DNA of 64,000 nt from Tolypothrix sp. PCC 7712 (GTDB lineage: Bacteria > Cyanobacteriota > Cyanobacteriia > Cyanobacteriales > Nostocaceae), in assembly GCF_025860405.1 (NCBI RefSeq), contig NZ_CP063785.1:1426001-1490000 (forward strand), in the 5' to 3' direction. The position numbers and the translations under genes are program-made. Each line of letters opens with the position of its first letter. Positions within the stretch are counted from its first letter, which is position 1. The notes below the pieces were generated by a model, which did no database searches, was not told the origin of the DNA, and saw nothing but the letters and a program-made list of their open reading frames with translations. Shown here piece by piece: positions 25,718 to 35,209 of the stretch.

Positions 25718-26947
25718 GTGTCTATAGTATTAACTGATTCTCTGAAAAACTTATTGATTGAAACTGCATTTCAACTCAAAGGTGCGGCTAAACGTAAATT
25801 TATGGCACAAACAGTTGTGAAATTAGGTTTTGGAGGACAGAGGTTAGCGCAGAAAGAGTTGGGATGGAATCGAGACACAATTCGTAAAGGAATAAAAGAA
25901 CTTACAAGTGGCATTACTTGCGTTGATAACTATTCAGCTAAAGGACGTTATAAAGCAGAAGAACATTTAACCACCCTTTTAGAGGACATAAAAAATCTAG
26001 TTGATTGCCAAAGTCAAACTGACCCCAGTTTTAAAAGTAGAAGATTATATACTCGATTGAGTGCTGCTGAAGTAAGAAAGCAGTTAATAGAAAAGTACGG
26101 TTATAGCGAATAAGTTTTACCTACATCAGAAACAATTCGCGTGAAATTAAATGATTTAGGTTACACCACTAGAAGAGTGCAGAAAGTTTTACCTCAAAAA
26201 AAATTCCTCAAACCTCAGCAATCTTTGATGAATTAGCAATTATTAATCAAAATGCCGACTCCGACCCAAGTATTTTACGCGCTATGTCTAGATGCCAAGG
26301 CTCGTGTAAACATTGGTTCATTTGACCGTGGAGGTAGAAACAGAGTTAAAACCGAAACTTTTGACCACGATTTTCAGCCAAAAACAAGTGTAACTCCTTA
26401 TGGGATATTTATTCCCGAGTTAGATGAGCTTTTTTTATATTTCACAGAATCGAAGGTAACGAGTGATTTTATTATTGATGTATTAGAGGATTTTTGGAAG
26501 GGTGAGAAACATCGGTTTTCTCAAGTTAAAACATTAGTTCTTAATCAAGATAATGGCAGTGAGAATAACTCTCGAAGTACTCAATTCATGAAGCGTATAG
26601 TTGAATTCGCTCACCAGTATGAATTGAATATACGTTTAGCCTACTATCCTCCTTATCATAGTAAGTACAACCCAATTGAGAGAACATGGGCAGTATTAGA
26701 GAACCATTGGAATGGCAGTATTTTAGATGAAGTAGAAACGGCTGTAAAATTTGCTGCCACTATGAAATGGAACGGGAAGCATCCCGTGGTTAAGCTAGTA
26801 CATAAAACTTATGAAACTGGTGTAAAACTTACCAAAAAAGCCATGTCTCAAATTGAAAGACAAATCTCACGTTTAACCAATTCTAGTCATGAGCTTTATG
26901 CAAATTTGGGAAATTGGTTTATTGATATCTCTTGTGGACAAACTTAA
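25718..26947 (+). pseudogene. ISAzo13-family transposase with stop and frameshift
   Basis: The + strand carries nearly all of an ISAzo13-type transposase in pieces. The first (25718-26113) has KLGFGGQRLAQKELGWNRDTIRKG and RLSAAEVRKQLIEKYGY and then a stop. Next come ETIRVKLNDLGYTTRRVQKV and QKKIPQTSAIFDELAIINQN. After a shift near 26280 comes DAKARVNIG through YYPPYHSKYNPIERTWAVLE (26252-26947), with catalytic D, D and E positions kept. At least one stop and one frameshift make it inactive unless recoded. Element ends were not identified. Confidence 0.85.
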
Positions 26948-27059
26948 TAATTCTATCTTGAGCAAAGCACTTATCTAGCTAGAAGCCATATTAAATCATC
27001 ACTATTTCACCCTAGCAGAAACGACTCTTGGGTGTAGATTATTTATGACTAATTGAGGG

Positions 27060-27094
27060 GGAGAAAGCGGTTGCCGTCGGCAACCGCTTTCTCC
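27060..27094. terminator. strong hairpin, 16-bp perfect stem
   Basis: GGAGAAAGCGGTTGCC pairs with its exact complement across a 3-base GTC loop, and weaker pairing extends the stem outward. There is no long T run, so it may be a dispersed repeat, a terminator, or an RNA structure. It lies about 110 bp after the decayed ISAzo13 gene. Confidence 0.5.
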
Positions 27095-27103
27095 TCCTAT
27101 AAC

Positions 27104-27116
27104 AATGATTATCATT
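27104..27116. promoter_or_regulatory. Fur-box-like palindrome
   Basis: AATGATTATCATT is a perfect 13-base match, on the other strand, to the centre of the Fur consensus. It lies about 50 bp before a methyltransferase-like remnant and 457 bp before the SNF2 gene; its original target was more likely the former. Confidence 0.35.
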
Positions 27117-27150
27117 CTTATATAAATGCTGCCTTTTGTTTTTTTGGAAT

Positions 27151-27333
27151 AATTTATTCTCTGGAAGTCCCTTAGATCCAGATGTCGAATCAGTCCTCCT
27201 CACCCTTGAACTGAGCAATGGTTCAGTGCTGGATTTGGGGACAGGGCCTCTCACCCAAGCGATCGCTTTTCCTAGCTCCTCCAGTCAGCTAATTTTCACG
27301 AGTCCAAGCTTTTGAAACGGGCAAGGGATAGCA
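27151..27333 (+). pseudogene. remnant of a class I SAM-dependent methyltransferase gene
   Basis: The frame reads NLFSGSPLDPDVESVLLTLE, then NGSVLDLGTGPLTQAIAF, which looks like the N-terminal part and motif I (D-x-G-T-G) of a SAM methyltransferase. It ends at a stop at 27313-27315, with no downstream motifs. Beside a Fur-like box, it may be debris of an iron-uptake locus; that link is inference. The rest of 27334-27572 is AT-rich and shows nothing else. Confidence 0.35.
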
Positions 27334-27572
27334 TGACAGCAAAATTGCTGAGTTTGCTTAGTACCTATAGAGTAAATAATTACTTTATGAAGAGACGATA
27401 AAATTTTATTCTTTATTTGATAAATTCAGTAATCACACTACTGCTTCGGTAGTTAAACTGACAGTACAACAGAATAAGAAATTTCTCGCTTAATAGTTAT
27501 ATACCCGTAGCAAGTAGTAAGTTTTGACACTTATTGCTTGAATTCTGTTGCCAAATTTTCAGAGGGCAAACA

Positions 27573-30431
27573 ATGACGGACATATTGAACCCTATACCTG
27601 GTTCTATAATTACCTGTCGCAATCGACAATGGGTGGTGCTACCTTCGGAAAATCAGGAAATTATCCGCTTGCGTCCCCTCTCAGGAAATGAGGACGAAAT
27701 CGCTGGAATTTTTCAGCCTTTGCTCTCACAATTCCTAGAAAAGATTGAATCAGCAACATTTCCCCTACCTCAAGCTACTAGCGTACAAGATCATGCAGCT
27801 GCACTCTTACTCATGGATGCTGCACGTCTTTTACTCCGTAGCGGTGCGGGGCCTTTTCGCTGTTTAGGACGGTTATCACTGCGTCCCCGTCCTTATCAGT
27901 TAGTTCCTCTGTTGATGGCGCTGAAGTTAGAGACTGTAAAACTGCTCATTGCTGATGATGTGGGCATTGGCAAAACTGTCGAGGCTGGATTAATTGCGCG
28001 TGAGCTTTTAGATAGAGGTGAAGTCAAACGAATCGCAGTGCTGTGTCCACCACACTTGTGTGAACAGTGGCAGCAGGAATTACGCGAAAAGTTTCATATT
28101 GATGCTGTGGTAGTACGTTCTGGCACAGCTTCTAAGTTAGAGCGGAACATACCAAATAATGAGAGTGTTTTTAGTTATTATCGACACCTGATAGTTAGCT
28201 TGGACTATGCCAAAGCAGAGCGTCGGCGTGCTAGTTTTATTACTCACTGTCCAGACTTGGTGATTGTGGATGAGGCTCACACTTGTGCCCGTCCAAATAA
28301 AAATACTACATCGCAGCAGCAACGACACCAGCTAATTACAGAAATTGCCCAAAAGCAAGAACAACATTTACTCTTACTTACAGCTACTCCTCACAGTGGA
28401 ATTGAAGAGTCTTTTCTGTCGCTTCTAGGTTTGCTGAAGCCAGAATTTGAGCATTTTACTTTAAGTAATTTGAATGAGAAGCAACGCGATCGCCTAGCCA
28501 ATCATTTTGTGCAGCGCCGACGGGCAGATGTCAAGCTTTGGTTAGGGAACGAAACGCCTTTTCCTGAAAGAAACTCAGAAGAAACGCCATACAAGTTATC
28601 GAAAGAATATAAACAGCTATTTGATGAAGTCTATGACTTTGCCCGTGGTTTGGTGAAAACTACTACGGCGGACATGAGTCATGCTCAACGTCGGGGGAGA
28701 TATTGGTCGGCGCTGGCGTTGATTCGTTGTGTGATGTCTTCGCCTGCGGCGGCGATCGCTACATTAAATCGTCAAGTTGGTAAATCTAGTGAACGCGATC
28801 GCAATTCGTTAGTCGCTGATTTAGACGAAGACTTGATGAGTTCTTATGTTCACGATCCCACAGAACAAGAACAAGCAGTTGACGCATCACCCACTGTGGT
28901 AATTGAACAAGGACAGCAAAGTTATAAGGACACAGATAAACGCAAGCTAAAAGCTTTTGTGCAAGCAGCAGAGAAGTTGCGGGGTGAAAAAGACCAAAAG
29001 CTACAATCATGCATTACTACAGTCGATTCTCTGCTCAAAGAAGAGATGAACCCGATTGTCTGGTGTCGCTACATTGCTACGGCAAATTATGTAGCTGATG
29101 CTCTCAGGCAGAAATTAGAGAAAAAAGGAAGCCAAATTCGGGTAATCGCTATTACTGGGGAACTTTCAGAGGATGAGCGGGAAACTCGACTAGAAGAGTT
29201 AAAATCTTATCCCCAACGAGTGCTAGTAGCTACAGACTGTTTGAGTGAAGGGGTAAACCTGCAAACACACTTCAGTGCTGTAATTCACTACGATTTACCC
29301 TGGAATCCTAATCGCTTAGAGCAACGGGAAGGACGTATAGACCGCTACGGTCAAACTGCCAGTCAGGTAAAAGCCTGCTTGCTTTATGGTCAGGATAATC
29401 CTGTTGATGGTGCGGTTCTGGATGTTCTAATTCGCAAAGCTGTTCAGATTCACAAATCTTTGGGGATTACTGTTCCTGTGCCAATGGAAAGTACGACTGT
29501 AGCGGAGGCTGTTTTTAAATCTCTGTTTGAACGTGCTGCTGAAGTTATCCAGTTATCTCTGTTTGATTTTCAGGAAGAATCAGCAGTTGATAAAGTTCAT
29601 AAGAATTGGGACAACGCAGTTGAACGGGAGAAAATTAATCGGACTCGCTTTGCTCAACGTGCGATTAAGCCTGAGCAAGTAGAACAGGAATTAATTGACT
29701 CTGACCAGATTTTAGGGAATGAGCAGGATGTAGAGCGTTTTGTCTTATCGGCGTGCGATCGCATCTCTTGTTCTTTAATTAAGAAAAAGCAGGGATGGTT
29801 ACTTCCCCAACCACCAGATTTTCTCAAGTCAACGTTAGGGGATAAGTCGCGCTTACTCACTTTTACCACCCCAGCACCAGAAGGTGTGGAATATGTGGGG
29901 CGGAATCATCCCTTGGTGGAAGGTTTAGCGCGGTACATCCTAGAAGATGCGCTTTCTCATAATACAGAACCAATTGCAGCACGATGCGGCTTTACTACAA
30001 CTAATGCTGTACAAAAGCGGACGACTTTACTGTTAGTAAGGCTACGGCATTTGTTAGACAGTTCTAAACGCAGTACAGAAACGCGAAATACTACATCTCT
30101 ACTAGCGGAAGAATGCGCCGTTATCGGCTTTACAGGTTCGCCTTCTAGTCCTAACTGGTTGTCGCAGTTGTCAGCAACATCATTACTGCAACAAGCCAAG
30201 CCAGTCAGCGATGTTGGTAAAGCTATCAAGCAGGTGGAAATTGCTGACTTACTTGAAAGGTTAGAAGAACTCCAGCCAGATTTGGAAAAGTTTGCAGGGG
30301 AAAGGGCGGAAGAACTTTTACAAAGCCATAAGCGAGTGAGAGACATTACCAAAGAAGGACGAATCCGCGTCACTCCCCAATTGCCGATGGATGTTCTCGG
30401 CGTTTTTATCCTCCAACCTGGACGTAAGTAA
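27573..30431 (+). CDS. drmD: SNF2-family helicase, DISARM DrmD-like
   Basis: Encodes 952 residues from ATG 27573, with GAGGG seven bases upstream. SF2/SNF2 helicase motifs: I in LIADDVGIGKT (126-135), Ia CPPHLCEQW, II VDEAH (232-236), III LLTATPHSG, IV-VI in the C-terminal lobe with ATDCLSEGVNLQ, VIHYDLPWNPNRLEQREGR and IDRYGQ. This is the RapA/HepA-like layout of class 1 DISARM DrmD. It heads a same-strand run: 62 bp to the methyltransferase gene, then Rpn and the giant helicase. In DISARM it would translocate on DNA alongside the methylase to restrict incoming phage DNA. Gene symbol is given by motif and neighbourhood, not by search. Confidence 0.75.
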   Translation: MTDILNPIPGSIITCRNRQWVVLPSENQEIIRLRPLSGNEDEIAGIFQPLLSQFLEKIESATFPLPQATSVQDHAAALLLMDAARLLLRSGAGPFRCLGRLSLRPRPYQLVPLLMALKLETVKLLIADDVGIGKTVEAGLIARELLDRGEVKRIAVLCPPHLCEQWQQELREKFHIDAVVVRSGTASKLERNIPNNESVFSYYRHLIVSLDYAKAERRRASFITHCPDLVIVDEAHTCARPNKNTTSQQQRHQLITEIAQKQEQHLLLLTATPHSGIEESFLSLLGLLKPEFEHFTLSNLNEKQRDRLANHFVQRRRADVKLWLGNETPFPERNSEETPYKLSKEYKQLFDEVYDFARGLVKTTTADMSHAQRRGRYWSALALIRCVMSSPAAAIATLNRQVGKSSERDRNSLVADLDEDLMSSYVHDPTEQEQAVDASPTVVIEQGQQSYKDTDKRKLKAFVQAAEKLRGEKDQKLQSCITTVDSLLKEEMNPIVWCRYIATANYVADALRQKLEKKGSQIRVIAITGELSEDERETRLEELKSYPQRVLVATDCLSEGVNLQTHFSAVIHYDLPWNPNRLEQREGRIDRYGQTASQVKACLLYGQDNPVDGAVLDVLIRKAVQIHKSLGITVPVPMESTTVAEAVFKSLFERAAEVIQLSLFDFQEESAVDKVHKNWDNAVEREKINRTRFAQRAIKPEQVEQELIDSDQILGNEQDVERFVLSACDRISCSLIKKKQGWLLPQPPDFLKSTLGDKSRLLTFTTPAPEGVEYVGRNHPLVEGLARYILEDALSHNTEPIAARCGFTTTNAVQKRTTLLLVRLRHLLDSSKRSTETRNTTSLLAEECAVIGFTGSPSSPNWLSQLSATSLLQQAKPVSDVGKAIKQVEIADLLERLEELQPDLEKFAGERAEELLQSHKRVRDITKEGRIRVTPQLPMDVLGVFILQPGRK

Positions 30432-30493
30432 AAGGCTCGTAGTAGAGCTTTAGCGCCAAAGCAAACGTAATTTTTATTCTTAATTCTCTATAT

Positions 30494-33400
30494 ATGAAAA
30501 CTACATTAACTGCGCTTCAAATTGAAGGAAATTTACTGGCTCCAGATATGACTGCCCAAATGCTAGAAGGCAGTATCAAAGGACAATCGCCAGAGGATTT
30601 TGGTTTTAATAAAACTGATAAATTAGCAGATGAAATTGCTACAGCTTGGGGCGATGCTAAAGCATATTGGGCAGCATTTCAACGGGCATTGGCTAGATTA
30701 GATGAGAATAACACCGCTACAAGTATTACTCGTGAACTTTGGGCAGTGCCATTACTACAGAGTCTAGGCTATGACCCTGTATATACTGCAACAGCCGAAG
30801 TGGTGGAAGGACAAACCTATGCGATTTCCCATCGTGCGGAAGAGGGAGAAAATAAACCACCTATCCACATTATTGGTTGTCGGCTAGAAGTTGATAAACG
30901 TCCGCCCAGTGGCACACCCAGGCTATCAGCACACGCACTGGTGCAGGAGTATCTTAACAAGACAGAGCATTTGTGGGCGATCGCAACTAATGGTTTTCGT
31001 TGGCGGTTGCTACGTGATTCTTCGTTGATGACTCGTCTTACTTATATCGAATTTGACTTAGAGCAAATTCTCAACGGTGAAAACTTTGCTGAGTTTGGCT
31101 TATTTTATAGGCTGTTCCACCGTTCCCGCTTGCCTGAAGCTGTGGATGATGCAGATAAGTGTTTGCTGGAATATTACCATCAAGAAGCACTGCAACAAGG
31201 TGGACGAGTACGCGACAAACTTCGTGATGGGGTTGAAAAAGCTTTAGTTCAGCTAGGTAACGGCTTTATTCAACATCCGCAAAACGAACACCTGCGCCAA
31301 AAGTTAGGAATTATCCCCCATTACGAAACAGAAATTACAAGTTACGAATTTTACCGCCAATTGTTGCGGCTAATTTATCGCTTACTGTTTTTAATGGTGG
31401 CAGAATCTCGCAATTTATTATTAATTGGGGATGATGTAGAAAAAGCAAGAATCTACCGAGAATATTACAGCATTGAGCGACTGCGAGAGTTAGCTGAACG
31501 TCCTCATTGGCGGCGGGAAGGTTTTCAAGATTTATGGCAGGGTTTGCGGGTAACTTTTTTACTATTTGATGAAAACTGGCGCGGGGAAGTACTAGGTTTG
31601 TCTCCTCTGAATGGCGATTTATTTGGTTCTAATACTCTGTCAGCTTTAGATGATTGTGCAATTGATAATTATGATTTACTTTTAGCAATTCGCCAGTTAT
31701 CGCTGTATCAAGACAAGGTACAACTACGGCGGGTGAATTATGAATATTTAGATGTCGAAGAATTAGGAAGCGTTTATGAGAGTTTGTTAGATTTTCATCC
31801 CCAGGTAATACATAGTCAGGGGAGATATGAATTTGCTTTGGTTTTTGGTAGTGAAAGGAAAATTACTGGTTCTTACTATACCCCGCCACAACTTGTACAA
31901 CAACTCATCAAAACTGCACTTGTACCAGTAATTGAAGAAAAACTTCGCAGTACAAAAGATAAACTTCGCAATTCAGAAAATAATCAAGAATTAGAAAAAG
32001 CACTTTTGGATTTAAAAGTTTGCGATCCGGCTTGCGGTTCGGGACATTTTCTTTTAGCAGCAGCAAGATGTATTGGGAAAGAATTAGCCAAAGTTCGTAC
32101 TGGCGAAGTAGAACCGGGAAGTGAACCTTTAAAATTAGCGATTAGAGATGTTATTCAAAATTGCATTTATGGGGTGGATTTAAACCCGTTAGCTGTGGAT
32201 TTGTGCAAGGTGGCGTTATGGATTGAAGGCTTTCCTGGTAAGTTACCCCTTACCTTTTTAGATCACAGAATTAAATGTGGTAATTCCCTAGTGGGAGTGT
32301 TGGATATTAATTGTTTGAAAGAAGGAATACCTGATGAAGCGTATAAAGCTGTGACTGGAGATGATAAGAAGTTAGCCACACAGCTTAAGAAGCGTAATAA
32401 GAAAGAACGAGAGACAGATAATCAGGGACAGTTATCACTGTTTGGAGGTTTAGAACCTGAACGTACACATTACGCAGAAACTGTGCGGGAGTTAGGACAT
32501 ATTGCTGAACTCACACCACAACAAGTAAGAGAAAAGCAAACACGTTATCAGCAAACTCGTAAAGAGTCGGGATGGTGGCGAGATTATTCGGCGTGTAATT
32601 TGTGGACTGCGGCATTTTTTACAGCATTGACGGAAGAGAATTTGCAGTTATTACCAACAACGGCAGCGTTAACTCAGCTTTTACATGGTAATTTGTCAAC
32701 GCAAAAGATAGTAGACGCAGCAAATAAGTTAGCTGAAAAAAAGCACTTTTTTCACTGGTGTTTAGAGTTTCCTGAAGTATTTGAACAAGATGGTTTTGAT
32801 TGTGTTTTAGGAAATCCACCTTGGGAAAGAATTAAGTTACAAGAAAAAGAGTTTTTTGCTTCTCAAAGTGCGGAAATTGCTAATGCTATAAATAAAGCAG
32901 CGCGAGAAAAATTGATTAAGGAATTACCAAAGAATAATCCTGAGTTAGCACAAGCTTTTGATGAGGCGAAACATGATGCTGAGGCGCAGAGTAAGTTTAT
33001 CCGCGAATCGGGTAGATTTCCGTTAACTGCTGTGGGAGATATTAATACTTATACTGTGTTTGCAGAAACTATAAGAAGGTTGATTTCAAATTATGGAAGA
33101 TTAGGGGTAATTGTTCCTACAGCAATAGCTACAAGTGATACAACTAAAAATTTCTTCAATGACTTAATTAGTAACCATAGCCTTGTACAGCTTATAGGTT
33201 TTATCAATGAGAAATCAATTTTTACATCAGTTCTACATAATTTCAGATTTTGTATTCTTTCAATTACAGGACTAGGCAGCAAAACTGAAAAGCCAGAATT
33301 TATCTTTGAATGTCAAACTTTTCAAGAAATAGATAAAATTGAAAGACATTTCACACTACATATTGATGATTTAAAACTTTTAAACCCTAACACGCTCACT

Positions 33401-34375
33401 TGTCCAGTTTTTAGAACTAGTGATGATACGGAACTAACTAAGAAAATCTATCAGCGCGTACCTGTTTTGGAAAATGAGCAAACAAGTAGCAACCCCTGGG
33501 TTATTTCATTTATGCGTATGTTTGACATGACAAATGATGGTGAAGTATTTGCAAAACAATCACTTCCAGATTATGTACGACTATTTGAAGGTAAAATGAT
33601 TGATATTTTTGAACATCGTTCTGCAAGTTCTGTAACGAATGCTAAGAATTTAATACGTTCTGGTCAACCAATTGCAACCACACTAGAACAATATATAGAC
33701 CCCAATTATTTACCAACTCCGCAGTATTGGGTAAGTAAAAAGGAAGTATTGTCAAGATTACCACACAAGTCTCCTAAATGGTTTATTGGATTTAAAAGTG
33801 TTACTAGTCCAATTAATGAAAGAACATTTGTTGCTACAATTCTGCCATTTAGTGGGGTTGGTAATTCCATTCCTTTAATACTAGCTGATTTTCCCAATGC
33901 AAGATTAGCTTGTTGCTTACTTGCTAACTTAAATAGTCTAGTGTTCGACTTTGTAGTTAAGCAAAAAATTGGAGGAGTAAACCTCAATTTTTTCATAGTC
34001 AAACAACTTCCCGTCCTTCCTCCAAAAGCATACACTCAAGAAAACATTGAATTTATCAGTACTCGCGTACTCGAATTAGTCTACACCGCCTGGGATATGC
34101 AACCCTTCGCCAATGACATGGGCTACGACGGCGAACCCTTTATTTGGAATAACAACAGACGTGCATTATTAAGAGCAGAATTAGACGCATATTACGCCAA
34201 ACTCTACGGACTCACCCGTGATGAACTGCGATATATTCTCGACCCTGCTGATGTCTACGGCGAAGACTTCCCCAGCGAAACATTCCGCGTTTTAAAGAAC
34301 AACGAAATTAAGAAATTTGGCGAATACCGTACACAAAGATTAGTCCTAGAAGCTTGGGATACAATGTTTAAATAA
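30494..34375 (+). CDS. drmMI: N6-adenine DNA methyltransferase, Eco57I/DrmMI-like
   Basis: Encodes 1,293 residues. Motif X-like GSYYTPPQLVQQLI, SAM-binding motif I in CDPACGSGHFLLAA (near 510) and catalytic motif IV GNPPWERIK (near 773) identify a gamma-type N6-adenine methyltransferase. The long N-terminal region (DUF-like, with KADKLAD-style start) and a C-terminal target-recognition region frame the core. The C-terminus has YYAKLYGLTRDELRYILDPADVYGEDFPSETFRVLK, which is usual for PglX/DrmMI/Eco57I-type enzymes. It should mark host DNA as self while neighbours act on unmodified DNA. BREX PglX is the alternative relative, but no other BREX gene is present. Confidence 0.8.
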   Translation: MKTTLTALQIEGNLLAPDMTAQMLEGSIKGQSPEDFGFNKTDKLADEIATAWGDAKAYWAAFQRALARLDENNTATSITRELWAVPLLQSLGYDPVYTATAEVVEGQTYAISHRAEEGENKPPIHIIGCRLEVDKRPPSGTPRLSAHALVQEYLNKTEHLWAIATNGFRWRLLRDSSLMTRLTYIEFDLEQILNGENFAEFGLFYRLFHRSRLPEAVDDADKCLLEYYHQEALQQGGRVRDKLRDGVEKALVQLGNGFIQHPQNEHLRQKLGIIPHYETEITSYEFYRQLLRLIYRLLFLMVAESRNLLLIGDDVEKARIYREYYSIERLRELAERPHWRREGFQDLWQGLRVTFLLFDENWRGEVLGLSPLNGDLFGSNTLSALDDCAIDNYDLLLAIRQLSLYQDKVQLRRVNYEYLDVEELGSVYESLLDFHPQVIHSQGRYEFALVFGSERKITGSYYTPPQLVQQLIKTALVPVIEEKLRSTKDKLRNSENNQELEKALLDLKVCDPACGSGHFLLAAARCIGKELAKVRTGEVEPGSEPLKLAIRDVIQNCIYGVDLNPLAVDLCKVALWIEGFPGKLPLTFLDHRIKCGNSLVGVLDINCLKEGIPDEAYKAVTGDDKKLATQLKKRNKKERETDNQGQLSLFGGLEPERTHYAETVRELGHIAELTPQQVREKQTRYQQTRKESGWWRDYSACNLWTAAFFTALTEENLQLLPTTAALTQLLHGNLSTQKIVDAANKLAEKKHFFHWCLEFPEVFEQDGFDCVLGNPPWERIKLQEKEFFASQSAEIANAINKAAREKLIKELPKNNPELAQAFDEAKHDAEAQSKFIRESGRFPLTAVGDINTYTVFAETIRRLISNYGRLGVIVPTAIATSDTTKNFFNDLISNHSLVQLIGFINEKSIFTSVLHNFRFCILSITGLGSKTEKPEFIFECQTFQEIDKIERHFTLHIDDLKLLNPNTLTCPVFRTSDDTELTKKIYQRVPVLENEQTSSNPWVISFMRMFDMTNDGEVFAKQSLPDYVRLFEGKMIDIFEHRSASSVTNAKNLIRSGQPIATTLEQYIDPNYLPTPQYWVSKKEVLSRLPHKSPKWFIGFKSVTSPINERTFVATILPFSGVGNSIPLILADFPNARLACCLLANLNSLVFDFVVKQKIGGVNLNFFIVKQLPVLPPKAYTQENIEFISTRVLELVYTAWDMQPFANDMGYDGEPFIWNNNRRALLRAELDAYYAKLYGLTRDELRYILDPADVYGEDFPSETFRVLKNNEIKKFGEYRTQRLVLEAWDTMFK

Positions 34376-34392
34376 TTCGTAATTAGGACTTT

Positions 34393-35187
34393 ATGAAAAC
34401 AGATGCAATTTTCTACGAAATATTTAAAGAATTTCCCAACATCTTTTTTGAAATCATTGGTAAACCAGATACTAACACCAATATATATGAGTTTATTGCA
34501 CCAGAAATTAAACAAAAAAGCTTCCGATTAGATGGGGTATTTTCTCCATTTGCAGAATTCCCTAATGAAGCATTGTACTTTATCGAGGTTCAGTTTTACA
34601 AAGATGAAGAATTTTATGATCGACTATTCACCAGTATATTCCTTTACTTCACCCAATATCAGCCCCCTAACCCTGATTGGTTCGCAATAGTTATCTATGA
34701 CAAGCGCAGCAATGAACGTACCTATCCCCAACGTTATCGTTCTTTATTAGAACCACATCTACGCCGCTTTTACCTAGATGAACTTGACGATGTACCAGAC
34801 GATTCTCTGGGAATAGGAATTGTCCGCTTAGTTGTAGAAAGTGAAAATAAAGCCGGAGAATTAGCCAAAACCCTAATTAATAAAGCTAAAGAACAATTAA
34901 CAGACACTCTCATCCAAAGAAAAGTTTTAGAATTTATAGAGACAATCGTAGTCTACAAGTTTCCTAATTTAAGCCGCGAGGAGATAGAAGCCATGCTGAA
35001 TTTAAACTTGCTGAAAGAAACTAGAGTTTATCAAGAAGCCAAAGCAGAAGGTAAGGAAGAAGGTGAACTGGAAACAAAATTGAAAATGATCCCAATCTTC
35101 CTAGAACTAGGTTTAACTATTCAACAAATTTCTGAACGTTTAGAACTAGACGTAGAAGAAGTAAGAAAAGTTGTACAAACGATGTAA
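34393..35187 (+). CDS. Rpn/DUF2887 family PD-(D/E)XK nuclease
   Basis: Encodes 264 residues. Family-typical opening KTDAIFYEIFKEFPNIFFEIIG, FRLDGVF (catalytic Asp) and ALYFIEVQFYKDEEFY (E-x-Q form of the nuclease motif) place it in the cyanobacterial DUF2887/Rpn recombination-promoting nuclease group. The C-terminal AEGKEEGELETKLKMIPIFLELGLTIQQISERL tail, with a small helix-turn-helix, is also typical. Rpn proteins are mobile accessory genes and recently linked to phage defence. It sits 17 bp after the methyltransferase and 22 bp before the helicase start, so it appears inserted into the operon without disrupting it. Confidence 0.8.
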   Translation: MKTDAIFYEIFKEFPNIFFEIIGKPDTNTNIYEFIAPEIKQKSFRLDGVFSPFAEFPNEALYFIEVQFYKDEEFYDRLFTSIFLYFTQYQPPNPDWFAIVIYDKRSNERTYPQRYRSLLEPHLRRFYLDELDDVPDDSLGIGIVRLVVESENKAGELAKTLINKAKEQLTDTLIQRKVLEFIETIVVYKFPNLSREEIEAMLNLNLLKETRVYQEAKAEGKEEGELETKLKMIPIFLELGLTIQQISERLELDVEEVRKVVQTM

Positions 35188-35209
35188 AAATATCAACAAT
35201 ACATATCCG

